Shown here piece after piece: positions 25,436 to 36,672 of a stretch of DNA of 64,000 nt (its first letter is position 1; every line of letters starts with the position of its first letter). This stretch comes from Aurifilum marmelostoma (Eukaryota; Ascomycota; Sordariomycetes; Diaporthales; Cryphonectriaceae), in NCBI GenBank assembly GCA_027559495.1, contig JAMXSV010000004.1, positions 3,151,001-3,215,000 of the forward strand, in the 5' to 3' direction. The translations under genes and the position numbers were made by a program. The notes under the pieces are model-generated. The model saw only the letters and a list, made by a program, of their open reading frames with translations, was not told the DNA's origin and searched no databases.

Positions 25436-25445
25436 CATCCCAAAA
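25003..25445. other. Convergent 3' intergenic spacer with a large AC microsatellite
   Basis: Separates the 3' ends of two convergent genes. Apart from the (AC)38 tract at 25358-25434 nothing distinctive is seen. Confidence 0.7.
25358..25434. repeat. (AC)38 microsatellite
   Basis: Seventy-seven bases of perfect AC repeat seen directly, the longest microsatellite in the window. It ends 11 bases from the stop codon of the minus-strand LRR gene, so the transcript would carry (GU)38 at the start of its 3' UTR. Confidence 0.97.
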
Positions 25446-27280
25446 TCATTCAGTGGCCTGTGGTGATGGCGGCGGCGGCTTCAACCCCCTGATGGGCCGC
25501 TCCACGCAGTTCCACGAGCAGGCCTGCCTCAGGAACGGGTGCAGGCGCTCCGCCGTGTCGAGCGACAGCTGTCCCTGCAGGGGCTGGAGCATGGAGGCCG
25601 GCCCGTCGTCGTGCACGGGGGCGTGTGGAACCAGATCTCCCACCACTCGATCCACTGGGCGACGGGCCGCAGCACGGGCCGCGCGCACACGGTGCACTCC
25701 TGCATCTCGGCGGCCATCCTCTTGTGCCTGGACGTGACCTCGTCCAGCAGGTCGGCCAGCCTGGGGTGTCTCGTGCGGTCCAGGTAGTCGCCCCACCCGC
25801 CGGCGGGGATGTTGCGCGCGCAGGTCTGCAGGGTCAGCTCCATGAGCGAGAAGACCCTGGCGTGCCTGAGCCCCCCGCCGGCCGCGCCGCCGCCGCCGCT
25901 GCTGCCGGTGCCCCTCGGCAGCTGCCGGCCCCGGGGGAAGGACGGGGCGGAGCCGAGGGCCTCTGTGGCCAGCTGTGGGCAGTCCGGGTCTATGCGGAAC
26001 TCCGAGTACGGCCTGCCCTGGGTGTCTGTGCACTGGACGGGGGTGCGCGCACACAGGCGCGCGTAGTAGCCGCTGGCGTGGTCGGGCTTGAACAGCCACC
26101 AGTTGCCCCTGTCGTGCATCTGCGGGATCCCGCGCTCGGTAGAGGCCTCGGGGTCGGGGTCCTGGCCGTCCGGGCCGGGCGGGAGGGGCTGGTAGAAGGG
26201 GTTGGGGTGGAGGACCAGGCAGTCGAGGCGGCTGCGCGGGTCGTAGATGAGCTCGAGGAGCTCAAAGGGCAGGTGGCGCAGGCGGTTCTGGGAGACGTTG
26301 AGCTCGCGCAGGTTCCGGAGGCGGAGGATGCAGGACGGGACCTCGGTCAGGTGGTTGCCGCGCAGGCTCAGGACCGTCAGGTGGTCCAGGTCGAAGACGG
26401 CCCTGGGCATCCGGGTCAGCCTGTTGTGGAAGAGGAACAGCTTGAGCTGGGGCACCGGGTGCGAGAAGGGCACGCCCTTGGACACGACGGGGATGTGCTC
26501 AAACTCGGACAGCACCGACAGGGTCTCGTCCGAGATGTCGTCCAGCCCAAGGTCACTGAGACGGCAGCATGGTCAGCAAGGAGTGTCTCTTCTTCTTCTT
26601 CTTCTTCTTCTTCTTTCCGAATATGATGCCATCCACGAGAGACAGAGAAGGGAGGGAGGAAGGAAAAAAAGGAAGAAGAAAAAAAAAACCTACGACAGGT
26701 CGAACCACTCATCACCATGTTCCATACGGAACTGGATCCTCTTCCGGGCCTCTGCCTCGGCGGGCGAGATGGCGACAGCGGCCTGAGAGGGGCGCGGGAG
26801 CTGGGAGGAGAGGTTCGAGAGCGAGAAGGGCCCCGCGGGCGGAGGGTCGAGAGGAGGGTCGCCCAGGGGGATGCCGTCACAGGAGGACACGTCGTCGCTG
26901 CCCATGAAGACGCCGCTGTCGAGCTGGCGCTCCAGCTTGCGCTTCTGCCTGCTGCTCCTGCCCGGCTGCGGGGCATGGTGCTCGCCACGATCGCTGAGAT
27001 CATCATCATCAAGGAGCTCTCTGCCACCCTCCCCTACCGCCACCAGGCGCTGCTTGTCCCAGGGGCCGAGGTACTGCTTCTTGCGGCGGTCCTGGGTATA
27101 ATTCTCGACGGCAGGGTCATCGTCGCTCGAGAAGATGGCGGGCTCGCTCGAGTCCGAGAAGAGCTGGGAGGCCGTGCTCCGCTTCCTCTTGGCCGGGGGC
27201 TGAGATGTTGACCCTTGTGTGTTGGAGCTGTGAGGAGGCAGCGTGGGCTCCTCGTCGTCCTGGTGGTGGTGCTGGTCCAT
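25446..27280 (-). CDS. Leucine-rich-repeat protein of unknown function, one frame break
   Basis: Exon 1 27280-26694, exon 2 26555-25446; the 138-nt GT..AG intron is phase 2 and joins DEWFDLS to DLGLDDISDETLSVL. Residues 1-195 are acidic/polar with a basic patch (PAKRKRS). Exon 2 opens with about three leucine-rich repeats (LKLFLFHNRLTRMP, LTVLSLRGNHLTEVP, LRELNVSQNRLRHLP). A long region follows with conserved-looking aromatic motifs (GNWWLFKPDHASGYYARLC, CTVCARPVL, WIEWWEIWFHTPP). After that point the frame in use ends in low-quality sequence. The neighbouring frame continues with LSLDTAERLHPFLRQACSW and ends at 25446. One extra G in the G5 run 25617-25621 would join them (about 565 residues). 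The CxxC pair suggests possible metal binding, by inference only. LRR identity is firm; role unknown. Confidence 0.75.
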
Positions 27281-29344
27281 CCTGTGGGCTGTGTGCAGTT
27301 GTGGGGTGTGCTTGTATGAGGAGTTGTTACAAGATGACAACTTGTATAGCGATGGGGAATCTCAGATCCCCTGGCCCATGATGTCCCAGATCGATCTTGG
27401 GACCCAAAAGAAGCGCGTCGTTTCCGGCTGGGGGGGCCCACCTCCTGGAAAGTAAACAAGGCTGACGACTATCCCGATCCCAAAGACGGCACCAACGTTC
27501 CTGGCTTTTTCTCGATCAAGAGTAAGTAGAAAAAACAGTAAGAAAAAGAAGAAAAAAAAAGAGGGAAAAGACCAGAAGAGGAGCTCTCAAATAAATAGAC
27601 CTTGGAAAGAGGGGGGGGAAAAAAAGAGACCTGGCCAGGGTGGGGGATAGTGTAGGGTGCAGTGGAAGCTGGGAGAAAGGTCAAGTGGAAATGGCTGATG
27701 TCGCGTGAGAGCTGAGGGCTGGTGAGGGCCTAGGGGGGCGGCCCGGAGTTGGGGGACGCGTTCGAGCAGCAGGCCGACACAGTGCCCCACAGTGCACCCT
27801 CTCTGCCTAGTCAGCTAGTGTGTGTATGTGGTACAGCAGCACCATGGTAGTACTGGTACTGTGCAACCCGAGTCTTGTCTCACCGCAAAAATATCTCAAA
27901 TGTCCTTTTGCATCTCATGCAGCAGCAAAAGTACCGTTATTTTGCTCGCTGGTATGGAAAACAGCTGGCTCTGCATGTGCAACAACCTCCTTTGATGTTG
28001 TTGACAGTCATGAGCCGGCGGGGTCAGCCTGATGCACCCACCACCGCCTTGTTCTTCCTCTTCTTTTTTTTTTAAAAATAAAAATAAAAATAAATTACTT
28101 ATCATTTTTCAATTTACCTTCTTCTGCTCCTGGTTTGTCCCTGGCCTCATGGCATCCATGGCTGGCCACTGGGACACGGGCCTCTGTTGGCAGCCCTGAC
28201 CTGGCACTGATGTATTGACCTGACAAACATTCCCAAGGCAATCTATTGTAGATCCTCGACCGTAGTGAGAGAATGTGGAGATTCTGACGCCCTTTCTGGA
28301 TCACTTTTGACATCAAAAGTACAAGTCAACCGGCGGACCGTCTGGGCATGTCCGAGGCTGCTGGGATCCAAAATACTTTACAGTACCGCAGATCGAAGAC
28401 CAACGACCGTAGACATAACAAGAACCGGATCTAAATAGAATGTGCAACTCATTCTGTAAGCCCCATGAACGAGATACTTATCGTCAGATATCATGCTGCA
28501 ACGACGATCAGTGGTATCTCCGGCAAGATCCCCCCTCCCCCCCCCCCCCTCCTTCCTGGACCCTCTCCGTCCCGAGCGGAACTCACTGCAACACCACCAC
28601 CACCACCACAATGATCTACTCTGTACCATCAGAAAGCGTACCAATAAATCGGATCTGGACTTCTCTCCCATGATCTCCTCCCTTCTTGACCACTCCTCAG
28701 TGACTGTCTGTTCGTTATCTCTGGTGACCATTCCGCCCCTCCCCCCCCCCGTTTCCCCCGCCCTCTTCTATTTTTTTCTTCTTTTCTTTTCAAAATATAG
28801 TCGACGTCATGCAAATAAGATGGAATATGATACTCCCCCCAAAGGAATAGCCAGACTTCCCTATCCTACACCCTTGTTGCCCTTCTGCCGACATTGCATG
28901 CCGTCCCACTGCCGCTGACACCTTGATTGACTGGAGAGGGGGGGGGGGGCGAGGAGATGGCCTGGCCTAGGTACTACAATGCAGTCATCGCATACATGTC
29001 CAAGTATGTAATTATGTGTGTGTACAATCAAGCGGCATAGTTGCAGGAGGAAAAAAAAAAAAAGAATAAAAAAAGGCAAGTCGCCGGTATGGACCCCTCC
29101 CTCCCTCTCCAATATTCTTGCCTATCTTGCGATGCTGTACTGTATATACATCTCCATGTACTGAGGAGGGCAGGCGGCAAGTAACGTGCCACTTATCTAT
29201 AGGTGCACACCTGCCAGCAACTCCTCCTCCTCGTAGATATAGCATAGTATTTTTCTTTTTTTCCTTCTGTCTCCCTCTCCAAGCCGCCCTTACCAGAAGT
29301 CGTCCCTCTTTCTCTCGCAATTTCAGCCAAAGGTGCATCAAAGT
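27281..29344. other. Divergent intergenic region between LRR gene and MFS transporter
   Basis: Two kilobases with no supportable gene. The left end is the LRR gene promoter/leader, the right end that of the transporter. Local features are an AAAAAT repeat near 28074-28093 and C runs near 28540 and 28740. Nothing else stands out. Confidence 0.6.
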
Positions 29345-31314
29345 ATGGCGTCCCGCGACCATCCACAAGACGGTGCAGCAACAACAGACAACAAGTCCCA
29401 CAGCATGACGATGGATACGGAGAAACAGGCCGCCATCGCGCATGACAACAAGGTGGATGCTGCGCTCGAGTTTCTCAACAATGACGGGAACACGACCACC
29501 GTGGCCGAGGTGGATGAGAAGAAGCTGGTCCGAAAGATTGACTGGAGGATCGTTCCGCTAATGTGTAAGTCCTTTTTTTTTTTTTCTTTTGGTCCTGTTT
29601 TCCTGTTTCTCTCTGTGTCTTGTCCTTGCTGACTGCTGCTAATCTTTAGGGGCGTGCTATAACCTGCAATACCTCGACAAGACGCTTGGTGAGATCTTCC
29701 GAGGACCGTGTCTGTTCGTAACTATAGCGCCTTGCTTATATGTGATGGAATAACGTAGTCAATTACGCCAATGTGATGGGCCTCGAGGACGACACAGACA
29801 GTATGTGATTAACCCAGATCCCCCCCCCCCCCCCCCGGCACTCCTCCAGTACCATCAGGCAAGCCGTACACTAACCACGGACAGCACTCCCTTCCAGTCT
29901 CTGCCGACCAGTTCTCCCAGCTCGCGCTCGTCTTTTATGTCACATACCTGGCCTTTGAGCTGCCCACGGGGTACCTGATGCAGCGGCTCCCCACGGCCAA
30001 ATACCTCGGTGCCAACGTCGCCCTCTGGGGCCTCATGACAGCCCTCGTGTCCACGGCCAAGAACTGGGCCACCCTGGTGGCGCTCCGCGTGCTGCTGGGC
30101 TGCTTCGAGTCGGCCATCGCCCCCGCCCTGATCCTCATCACTACCATGTGGTACAAGAGGGCCGAGCAGCCGCCCCGCGTCGGCTTCTGGTACGTCGGCA
30201 CCGGCACCGGCAGCGTCATCGGGGCCGTCTCGAGCTACGGCTTCCAGCACTACACCGGCGGCAGGACCTTCACGTCGTGGCAGATCATGTTCCTCGTGTT
30301 TGGGCTCATCACCGTCGCCGTCGGCATACTGGTCATGCTGGTCGTGCCGGACAACCCCATGACGTGCGGGTTCCTGACGCGCGACGAGAAGATCTGGGCC
30401 ATCGAGAGGCTGCGCGACAACAAGACGGGCATCGAGAACAAGCACTTCAAGCCGTACCAGGCCCGGGAGTGTCTCCGCGACCCGCAGACCTGGCTGCTCA
30501 GCATCATCACCATCTCGTCCGGGGTGCCCAACGGCGCCGTGAGCTCCTACCAGGCGACCATCATCAAGGGCTTCGGCTACACGTCGGAGCAGACGGCCCT
30601 GTTGTCCATCCCGTCGGGTGTCATCGCCATCATCTCGGTCCTCACCGCCACGGGCGTCGCCGGCCGCTACTCAAACGTGCGACGAGGCTGCATCATCATC
30701 ACGTGCTGTCTCATCGGTGGCGTCCTCGGCGGCGCTCTGCTGGCGTTCGCCCCGGATGATAACAAGGGGGCCAAGCTGGCCGGCAACTACCTGACGAACG
30801 TCATCGGTGCTAGCCTACCATTGCTGTATTCGTATGCTGGCGCCAACTATGCAGGACATACCAAGAAGGTGACAATGAACGCAGTCCTTCTCATGTCCTT
30901 TTGTGAGTGTGCCCTTTTCCCGTCCTTTCCTTAATTTTTTGGGGGTCCCTGGTATGATGGCCTGTGGAGGCTGACTGGGGAGAGTGAGCTTGTTTCTGGG
31001 CAGGTATCGGCAACATCATCGGGCCCTTGACCTTTAGGGGAGCTGATGCGCCGCAGTACATCCCGGCCAAGATCAGCATTGTCGCGACGAGTGCCTTTGG
31101 ATGTGTGATGACTGCAGTCCTCATGTTGTATTACGGCTGGGAGAACAAGAGGAGGGACCAGCTCGCCGTCCAGCACGAGGAGAACAGCGAGTTCCTGGAC
31201 CTGACCGACAGGGAAAACTTGGAATTCCGGGTAAGTCGGCGTCCTCCCGCGATGGTCACGGGGTTCACTGCGCATATTGTTGACACATCGTTCCTCGACA
31301 AGTACCGAGCATGA
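29345..31314 (+). CDS. MFS transporter, DAL5/allantoate permease-like (anion:cation symporter family)
   Basis: Proton-coupled plasma-membrane importer of a small organic anion; relatives carry allantoate, nicotinate, biotin or pantothenate. Exons: 29345-29564, 29650-29688, 29759-29800, 29898-30902, 31004-31230, 31303-31314, all GT..AG with matching phase; 514 residues, the usual family size. The N-terminus is cytosolic and hydrophilic, then KIDWRIVPLMW and YNLQYLDKTLVNYANVMGL across three small exons, the signature of TM1 and its loop in this family. DQFSQLALVFYVTYLAFELP follows; WGLMTALVSTAKNW and LLGCFESAIAPAL mark TM3-4, and about 12 TM segments are visible. The last exon encodes only YRA and the stop. 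The last intron (72 nt) is a multiple of three without stops, so retention would add 24 residues in frame. Substrate cannot be told. It converges on PLP2 with 164 bases between stops. Confidence 0.92.
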
Positions 31315-31478
31315 AATGGGGTAGTAAGCGTGTTGTGAGGGAAGAAAGACCCAATCCGACTCTGTGGGTCGGAAAGAGCTCGGGGGTCAATTCATTCCAG
31401 AGTTTGAGGAGAAAGAAGTTGAGGGTTGAGGTGAGGTCGAGGCCACACTGGTAGACATAAATCCAGCCGCCATTGACC

Positions 31479-32340
31479 TCAGTCCCAGTCATCGTCGGAA
31501 TCGTCGGCCATCTGCTTGCTGCTCTGCTTGATGCCCTTGTTGCCCGACAGCCTCTCTTCCTCTGCATCCTCGGCCGCCCTCCGTCTCTTGAGGACCCTCA
31601 TGTCGTTGTCCGAGACGGCACCAACCTCGACCAGTATCTTGTCCAGGTCCAGCATGCCAGTGCGCACTCCGCCGATCGTGACCAGTGTGACCACCTGCTT
31701 CACAATGTCTCCATTCTTGTAGACCAGTATGGTCGGGCAGTTCCTCTCTGGGTAGTTCTCGATGGCCTGCGACGCCCTCATCTCGCAGAACTTGACGTCT
31801 CCGTACTCTCTCGCAGCCTGCTTCCACAGCTCCGAGAGCACCCTCGACTCGACGTTTGTGCCCGTGGACGAAGTCAGATTGACAAGCACCGGCCCATTAC
31901 TGGACGCCTCCGTCACCTCTCGCTGGTAGTCTGGTTTCGATAGCGGGTAGACGCTGCCGTGGACCGACTTCTTCTGCACGGCGCTCAGCTCGGCCATGCG
32001 CTTCTGTCGGTACTGCTCCAGGAAGGCATCGTCCTCGTCGTCCTCGAGCTCGTCCAGCTCGTCAAGGTCCTTGCCCTCGAGCCTGTTGTCGTGTGCTAGT
32101 TTCCGTGCCTCGAGAATGGCCTCCTCGATCATGGGGGTGGGACTTGGTGGCTTCTCGGGGATGACGCCGTGTTTTCGAAGGATATCGTTCCTGTACGTGT
32201 TACATTGCGCAGGTTAGATTAAGGAGCAGCGCAAGGCAGCCGGCTGGACTGGAAGGGAGGGAACTGGCTACGTACCATTCTGTATCAGCATTTGGATCAT
32301 CGATAGGCACTGCTATCCGCTGATCCCCTGGTGCAGCCAT
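31479..32340 (-). CDS. plp2: Phosducin-like protein 2 (PLP2, PDCL3 type)
   Basis: Cytosolic co-chaperone of the CCT/TRiC chaperonin, needed for folding of actin and tubulin. Exon 1 32340-32276, exon 2 32190-31479, GT..AG intron of 85 nt, phase 2; 258 residues. The N-terminal signature DPNADTEWNDILRKHGVIP crosses the intron and is characteristic of the PhLP2 subgroup rather than PLP1. An acidic helix (DELDELEDDEDDAFLEQYR) follows. The thioredoxin-like domain holds VKFCEMRASQAIENYPERN and CPTILVYKNGDIV and lacks a redox CxxC. The acidic tail ends DDSDDDWD, as in other members. The ATG at 32340 gives MAAPGDQRIAVPIDDPN and is the only sensible start. It shares a 985-bp divergent promoter with S27e. 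Confidence 0.95.
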
Positions 32341-33325
32341 GTCTGTGATGAGGTGGTCGTTGCCTCTGTATGTTGGGCGTCAGGGAGAGAGGATAGGGGA
32401 AGGCAAGAAAGGTAACTGAGGCGCTCGACTAGTCGCTGATGAAGAGTAGGTTTGTTGTTGCCTAGGATGAGGTACGCCTAGACCAGCTTGCCTATCTTGG
32501 CTGCATAAAGATGAGGAACAACGAGAAACTTTGGTATATGCAGAGAAGAGATTGATGGTCTTGCTTGTCTCAAAGGTGTTTTTGTTTCTCAATATAGTTC
32601 CAGCTGTTCAACACTGCCAACACCTCACCTGTATGCTAGCACTGAGCAGCAATGTTGAACCCCACAGTGGGGTATTGGAGAGCAAGTGCCCCTACAACCC
32701 TCAGGGTATCGTCATACTGTATCACTTGGACGCTGTGGACAGTACGTAGACCAATTACAGTGGCATACAGAATGCGAAATTGAATTTTTGACTTATTCCT
32801 ACCCAGCAGATGAATACAGAAATAGTAAATCAATACTCAAAGCTCATAAAGCACTTCAGTTTCCAGCTCAAATGACGGAATCTTTACCTTGACACCCACC
32901 AAGAGACAAGAAAGGGGACCCCTGGAGCATCAGAGCAGATGGCCCGAGCTTCCTGATGGGCAGGCAGACAGAGCTGGCCCCACATACAGACCAGTGATTG
33001 GCTTCATATCACGTGTACAGACTGCCCTAAAGACTGGCGCGCCCTCCCCGGCCTAGGTGGATGGGGTGGGCTCTGGCTGGCTGTGACTGGACCACCTGCT
33101 CTGGACTGGTCTTGGTCTGGTCTGCAGCTGGCTCAAAGTGCAATCTCCACCTTGCAAACTCGAGCCCGAATCGAACTTTTTCCCTCCGCCACTCCCCGCG
33201 AGACCTCTCTGTCCATTGACACTCAACCATCGACAACGAATCAACAACCACTGTTTCTTGTCAAAAGATCTCGTCAAAAATAAACCTCAACCTCTTTTGT
33301 CAAGTCATCGACAACAACAGTCAAG
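32341..33325. promoter_or_regulatory. Shared divergent promoter of plp2 and rps27
   Basis: The 985 bases separate two divergent start codons, so both promoters must lie here. A CACGTG E-box and a GCCCTAA motif lie close together at 33010-33030 (separate entry), nearer the S27e side. The 130 bases before the S27e ATG are CT/CA-rich leader-like sequence. Confidence 0.7.
33010..33030. promoter_or_regulatory. CACGTG plus GCCCTAA motif pair, candidate Cbf1/Tbf1 sites
   Basis: CACGTG occupies 33010-33015 and GCCCTAA 33024-33030, about 300 bases upstream of the S27e ATG. In several ascomycetes ribosomal-protein promoters use Cbf1 (CACGTG) with Tbf1 (RCCCTAA-like) sites. The motifs are seen; their use here is inferred from position next to an RP gene. 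Confidence 0.4.
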
Positions 33326-34052
33326 ATGGTAAGCCGTCTCTGCCTCTCGATCCCGACCAGTTGCTGCCGTCTGGTGGCCGTCGTTGCCTGCAGTCGCCGT
33401 TGGGGGGAAAAACAGGTCCTCCTCAAATGTGCGCCCACGATAAACCTCATCCAGCCTTGATCAAAACATCGAATCACAAGGCAATTGGATGCACGGTGTT
33501 TTGACCGATGGTGACACACCGAAAAAGACAACATCTGGGCCACACATTTCCACGGGTGCACTGCAGGCAGCACGGCGGCCTGGGGAGGGGGCTACCTTAC
33601 CCCATCGTCCCCCGCAGAATGTGCGGATGCATTTTGCCGTTGACCATCTATGATGCTAACATGATTCCTTTTTCCCCCCCACCAAAGGTTCTCGCTGTCG
33701 ACCTCCTCAACCCCAGCCCTGCTGCTGAGGCCAAGAAGCACAAGCTCAAGGTATGTTGAACCAAGCCATCGTCCACCCGCCTATCCACACACCCACACCC
33801 TCAACAACAACAACATCCCCGCGACAGAGCACGTGCTAACCATCATCATCATCACTTTTCACGATATAGACTCTTGTGCCCGCTCCCCGATCCTTCTTCA
33901 TGGATGTCAAGTGCCCCGGCTGCTTCACCATCACCACCGTCTTCTCTCACGCCCAGACCGTCGTCATCTGCCAGGGCTGCACAACCGTCCTCTGCCAACC
34001 CACCGGTGGCAAGGCCCGTCTGACCGAGGGCTGCTCCTTCCGCAGGAAGTAG
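33326..34052 (+). CDS. rps27: 40S ribosomal protein S27e (eS27)
   Basis: Zinc-finger protein of the small ribosomal subunit. Exons: 33326-33328 (only the ATG), 33688-33750, 33870-34052; total 82 residues, exactly the family length. The first intron follows directly after the start codon (ATG|GTAAGC), is 359 nt, and has a TGCTAAC branch-like site at about 33654. The second is 119 nt. The zinc ribbon is C37-x2-C40 (KCPGC) and C56-x2-C59 (CQGC). It ends with TEGCSFRRK. The sequence is unmistakable. It is divergent from plp2. Confidence 0.97.
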
Positions 34053-35647
34053 ATGCCTCGCGCGGCATCCCGTTTCCTCTTCCTCCTTGACGGCTGTTCT
34101 TTTTTACGAAACGAGACAAGGGCATCATCGACCATGGGGTTTGGCACACATCGGACATCTCAAGATGCAAGGGCATGATGGACTCGACATAGGCGACGAC
34201 ATCTAAAGGGGCGTACATTAGACAAGTCAGGTGGTCTTGGGGCCGACACCTTGTGTTGCGGGTAGAAGATGGAACCTCCAAAATTCAACCTCGATTGAAC
34301 CAAAAAACGGGGGGTGGCGTTTGGGGTCCGGATATCTTGCATCAACGAATCGAAGTTTTTTTTTTCTTTTTCCGGGTTTTCCTTTTTCTCTCGCACCCCC
34401 CTCTTTCTCACACTCGACACGTGCACGACGGATGTGATGATGACTGGTGGCTATGGCGGTGGTCGTCGTGGTTGCTTTTTTTTTAACAAAAAAAAACATG
34501 TGCCGATTTGCTTGTTGTCGTTGCTTGTCAGCTTGCATCCCCCTCCCCGGGATAGGCTGCGGTGCTGCAACGGGAGGATAGCTGGAGATTGTGCATTCTC
34601 ACACGAGCGTTTAGAGGGCTGCCTACCATGTGCCCTGCGATGTTTTCTCAGGCATGGCAATGCACGGAATCAACAGGTTATCTGCTGGACGTGATGACGT
34701 GGACGGCTGATTGAGGACCGCTATTCTTTCTTGTTACGTATAGCTGGAGAGAGGAGAGCATTCGTGGGTGTGGAGGGAACAAAAAATCACTTGATTTAGG
34801 TTGGAAGACTCGTGATGTAATCGACTGACGGACTCCTTTATAACTCTGTTGACCGCATGTGTGATGACTTTTGTGTGATGTGTTGCGGTGTGTGAGTCGT
34901 GTTATGTCTGTCTACACATGTTCTGCTTGCCGTACATCAGGCCAAACGAGGGCCATAGGGATCCCTCTACGACGCGCTGGCATCGTGGCCGCCAAACTGT
35001 ACTGCAGCATGATATTCATCCTGTCTTTTGTCCAGCATCTGTTCTTTTCTTTTTCTTTTTCTTTTTTTCTTTTGATCCTATAATACTACTGTGATGCTGT
35101 CTGCGAGCCCAACGGGCAGGTCGGCACTGACGGATGCATGGCGACCAATGGGGTGAAAGGGTTCCAAAGCAACAGTGAGCGGCAATAGAACTGACATGAC
35201 CTGATACGTTACAGCGTGCTCTTCAGTACGTAGTATTGTACATGATACATGAGTTGGCTAGATCCATCGCCCTCGGCTGAGATGCCTACTCTAGCAGTGA
35301 TGCTCAGCATGTTTGGCCCCCACCCTCCTCTGCCTCCGAGGGGAGATAGATGCCCAAAAGATGGAGTGGGGAAGAAGAGCCCAGGCAGATGAAATGCCTC
35401 AAGATCCGAAAAAGAAGAAAGGATAAGCAAAGGTAAGCAGAGAAAAAAGAGAGAATAAAAAATAAAAAGCTTGACCGCCTAACAAAGGCTGACGGGCGCC
35501 TCCTCCCTCGCTCTTGCTCTTGATGCTGTCGTGTTCAACTTTGCCACCGAGAGCTTGGTTGGCCGCCATCGACCAATGGGTCTGCCCCTATTGTCCACTG
35601 ACTAAGACAGCCCAGGGGTCCTCAGCCAGCCAGCCCAGCAGTGCTAT

Positions 35648-35679
<32 letters not shown>

Positions 35680-36672
35680 CCACCCCCCCCCCAAAAAGTC
35701 CCCCCCCCCATAGAAAGGAAAACGCGACCGCAACGCCAAAGAAACGCGCCCCTACCAAGTTGTTGGGCGGCTCTTGGGTATCTTCAATCAGGTCCAGGAT
35801 CTCGCGTCTTCCCCTTCCCGACCCCACCTGCTCTTTTTTCCTCCTCTGCATCGTCGTCATTTTGTCTCTGGCAAGTGAAGGAAGAGGGTTGTCTCATTTG
35901 ATTGTTCATTCACCATCTTCTTTCTATCCACTGCCAGAGCATAGCATCATCCCATCTCTCGTGTGTTTGTGAGAGCGTGAGAGAGAGCGAGGGTGTGTGT
36001 GTGAACTGAATGGGCCCATATCGGCACTGCCTGGCTCGTTTCTCATCCTCGTCCTCGTCCACCTCCACCTCCACCCAATTTACCCTCAACCTCCTCCACT
36101 GCCTCGCTTCCTAACTCCGACTTCTGGTTCAACACCCCCCTCCTCCCCTTTTTGGTCCGCCAGTATCCATATGTTGTCTCGTCTCTGACCTGACTTTCCC
36201 ATAAGAACGGAGCTGGTCTGAGACACCACGAGGCGCAAAAGAGAGAGACACACACACACAGAGAGAGAGAGAGACACAGCTCCACCCGCCTACATGCTCC
36301 TCGGAGAAGGAGGAAAAACGAACAGAAACCCACCTCGTGCAGTTCTAGACATCCTGACCACGTCACTCTACCGCCGTCCGAACCCCAGGGCAAGGGTCGT
36401 CGAGACCCCTACCGCTTAATACCTCCGCCGTCCTCGGTCCTACGGCACACACAGACAGGCTGTCCTCGCACCCTCCCTCACACACTCACACACACATACA
36501 CTATCTCTACCTTGTCTGCGATAAAGGACGACGTCAATCTCGGATACCAGCCTGCTGGTAACGTGCAACAAGGAATAAAAAGATCTGTGCAACCCACCCA
36601 CGCCCAGCCGCCGCCACCACCACCACCACTACCACCGCCGCCCCCAAAGACGTAGGGTCTCGGATAGCCATC
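34053..36672. other. Intergenic region between rps27 and the RNR-inhibitor-like gene
   Basis: No supportable gene in 2.6 kb. It includes the rps27 3' region and a long CA/CT-rich leader-like stretch from about 35900. A (CAG)n tract lies near 35649-35679 and C runs near 35690-35710. Short frames are low-complexity. Confidence 0.6.

Noticed and set aside
13049..31314. Classical secondary-metabolite gene cluster
   Set aside because: Methyltransferases and a transporter are present, but no polyketide synthase, NRPS, terpene cyclase, P450 or cluster regulator is visible, and the transporter is of the DAL5 nutrient type.
33329..33687. Intronic C/D-box snoRNA in rps27
   Set aside because: TATGATG near the 3' end resembles a C box, but it overlaps the branch-site region (TGCTAAC) and no D box follows.
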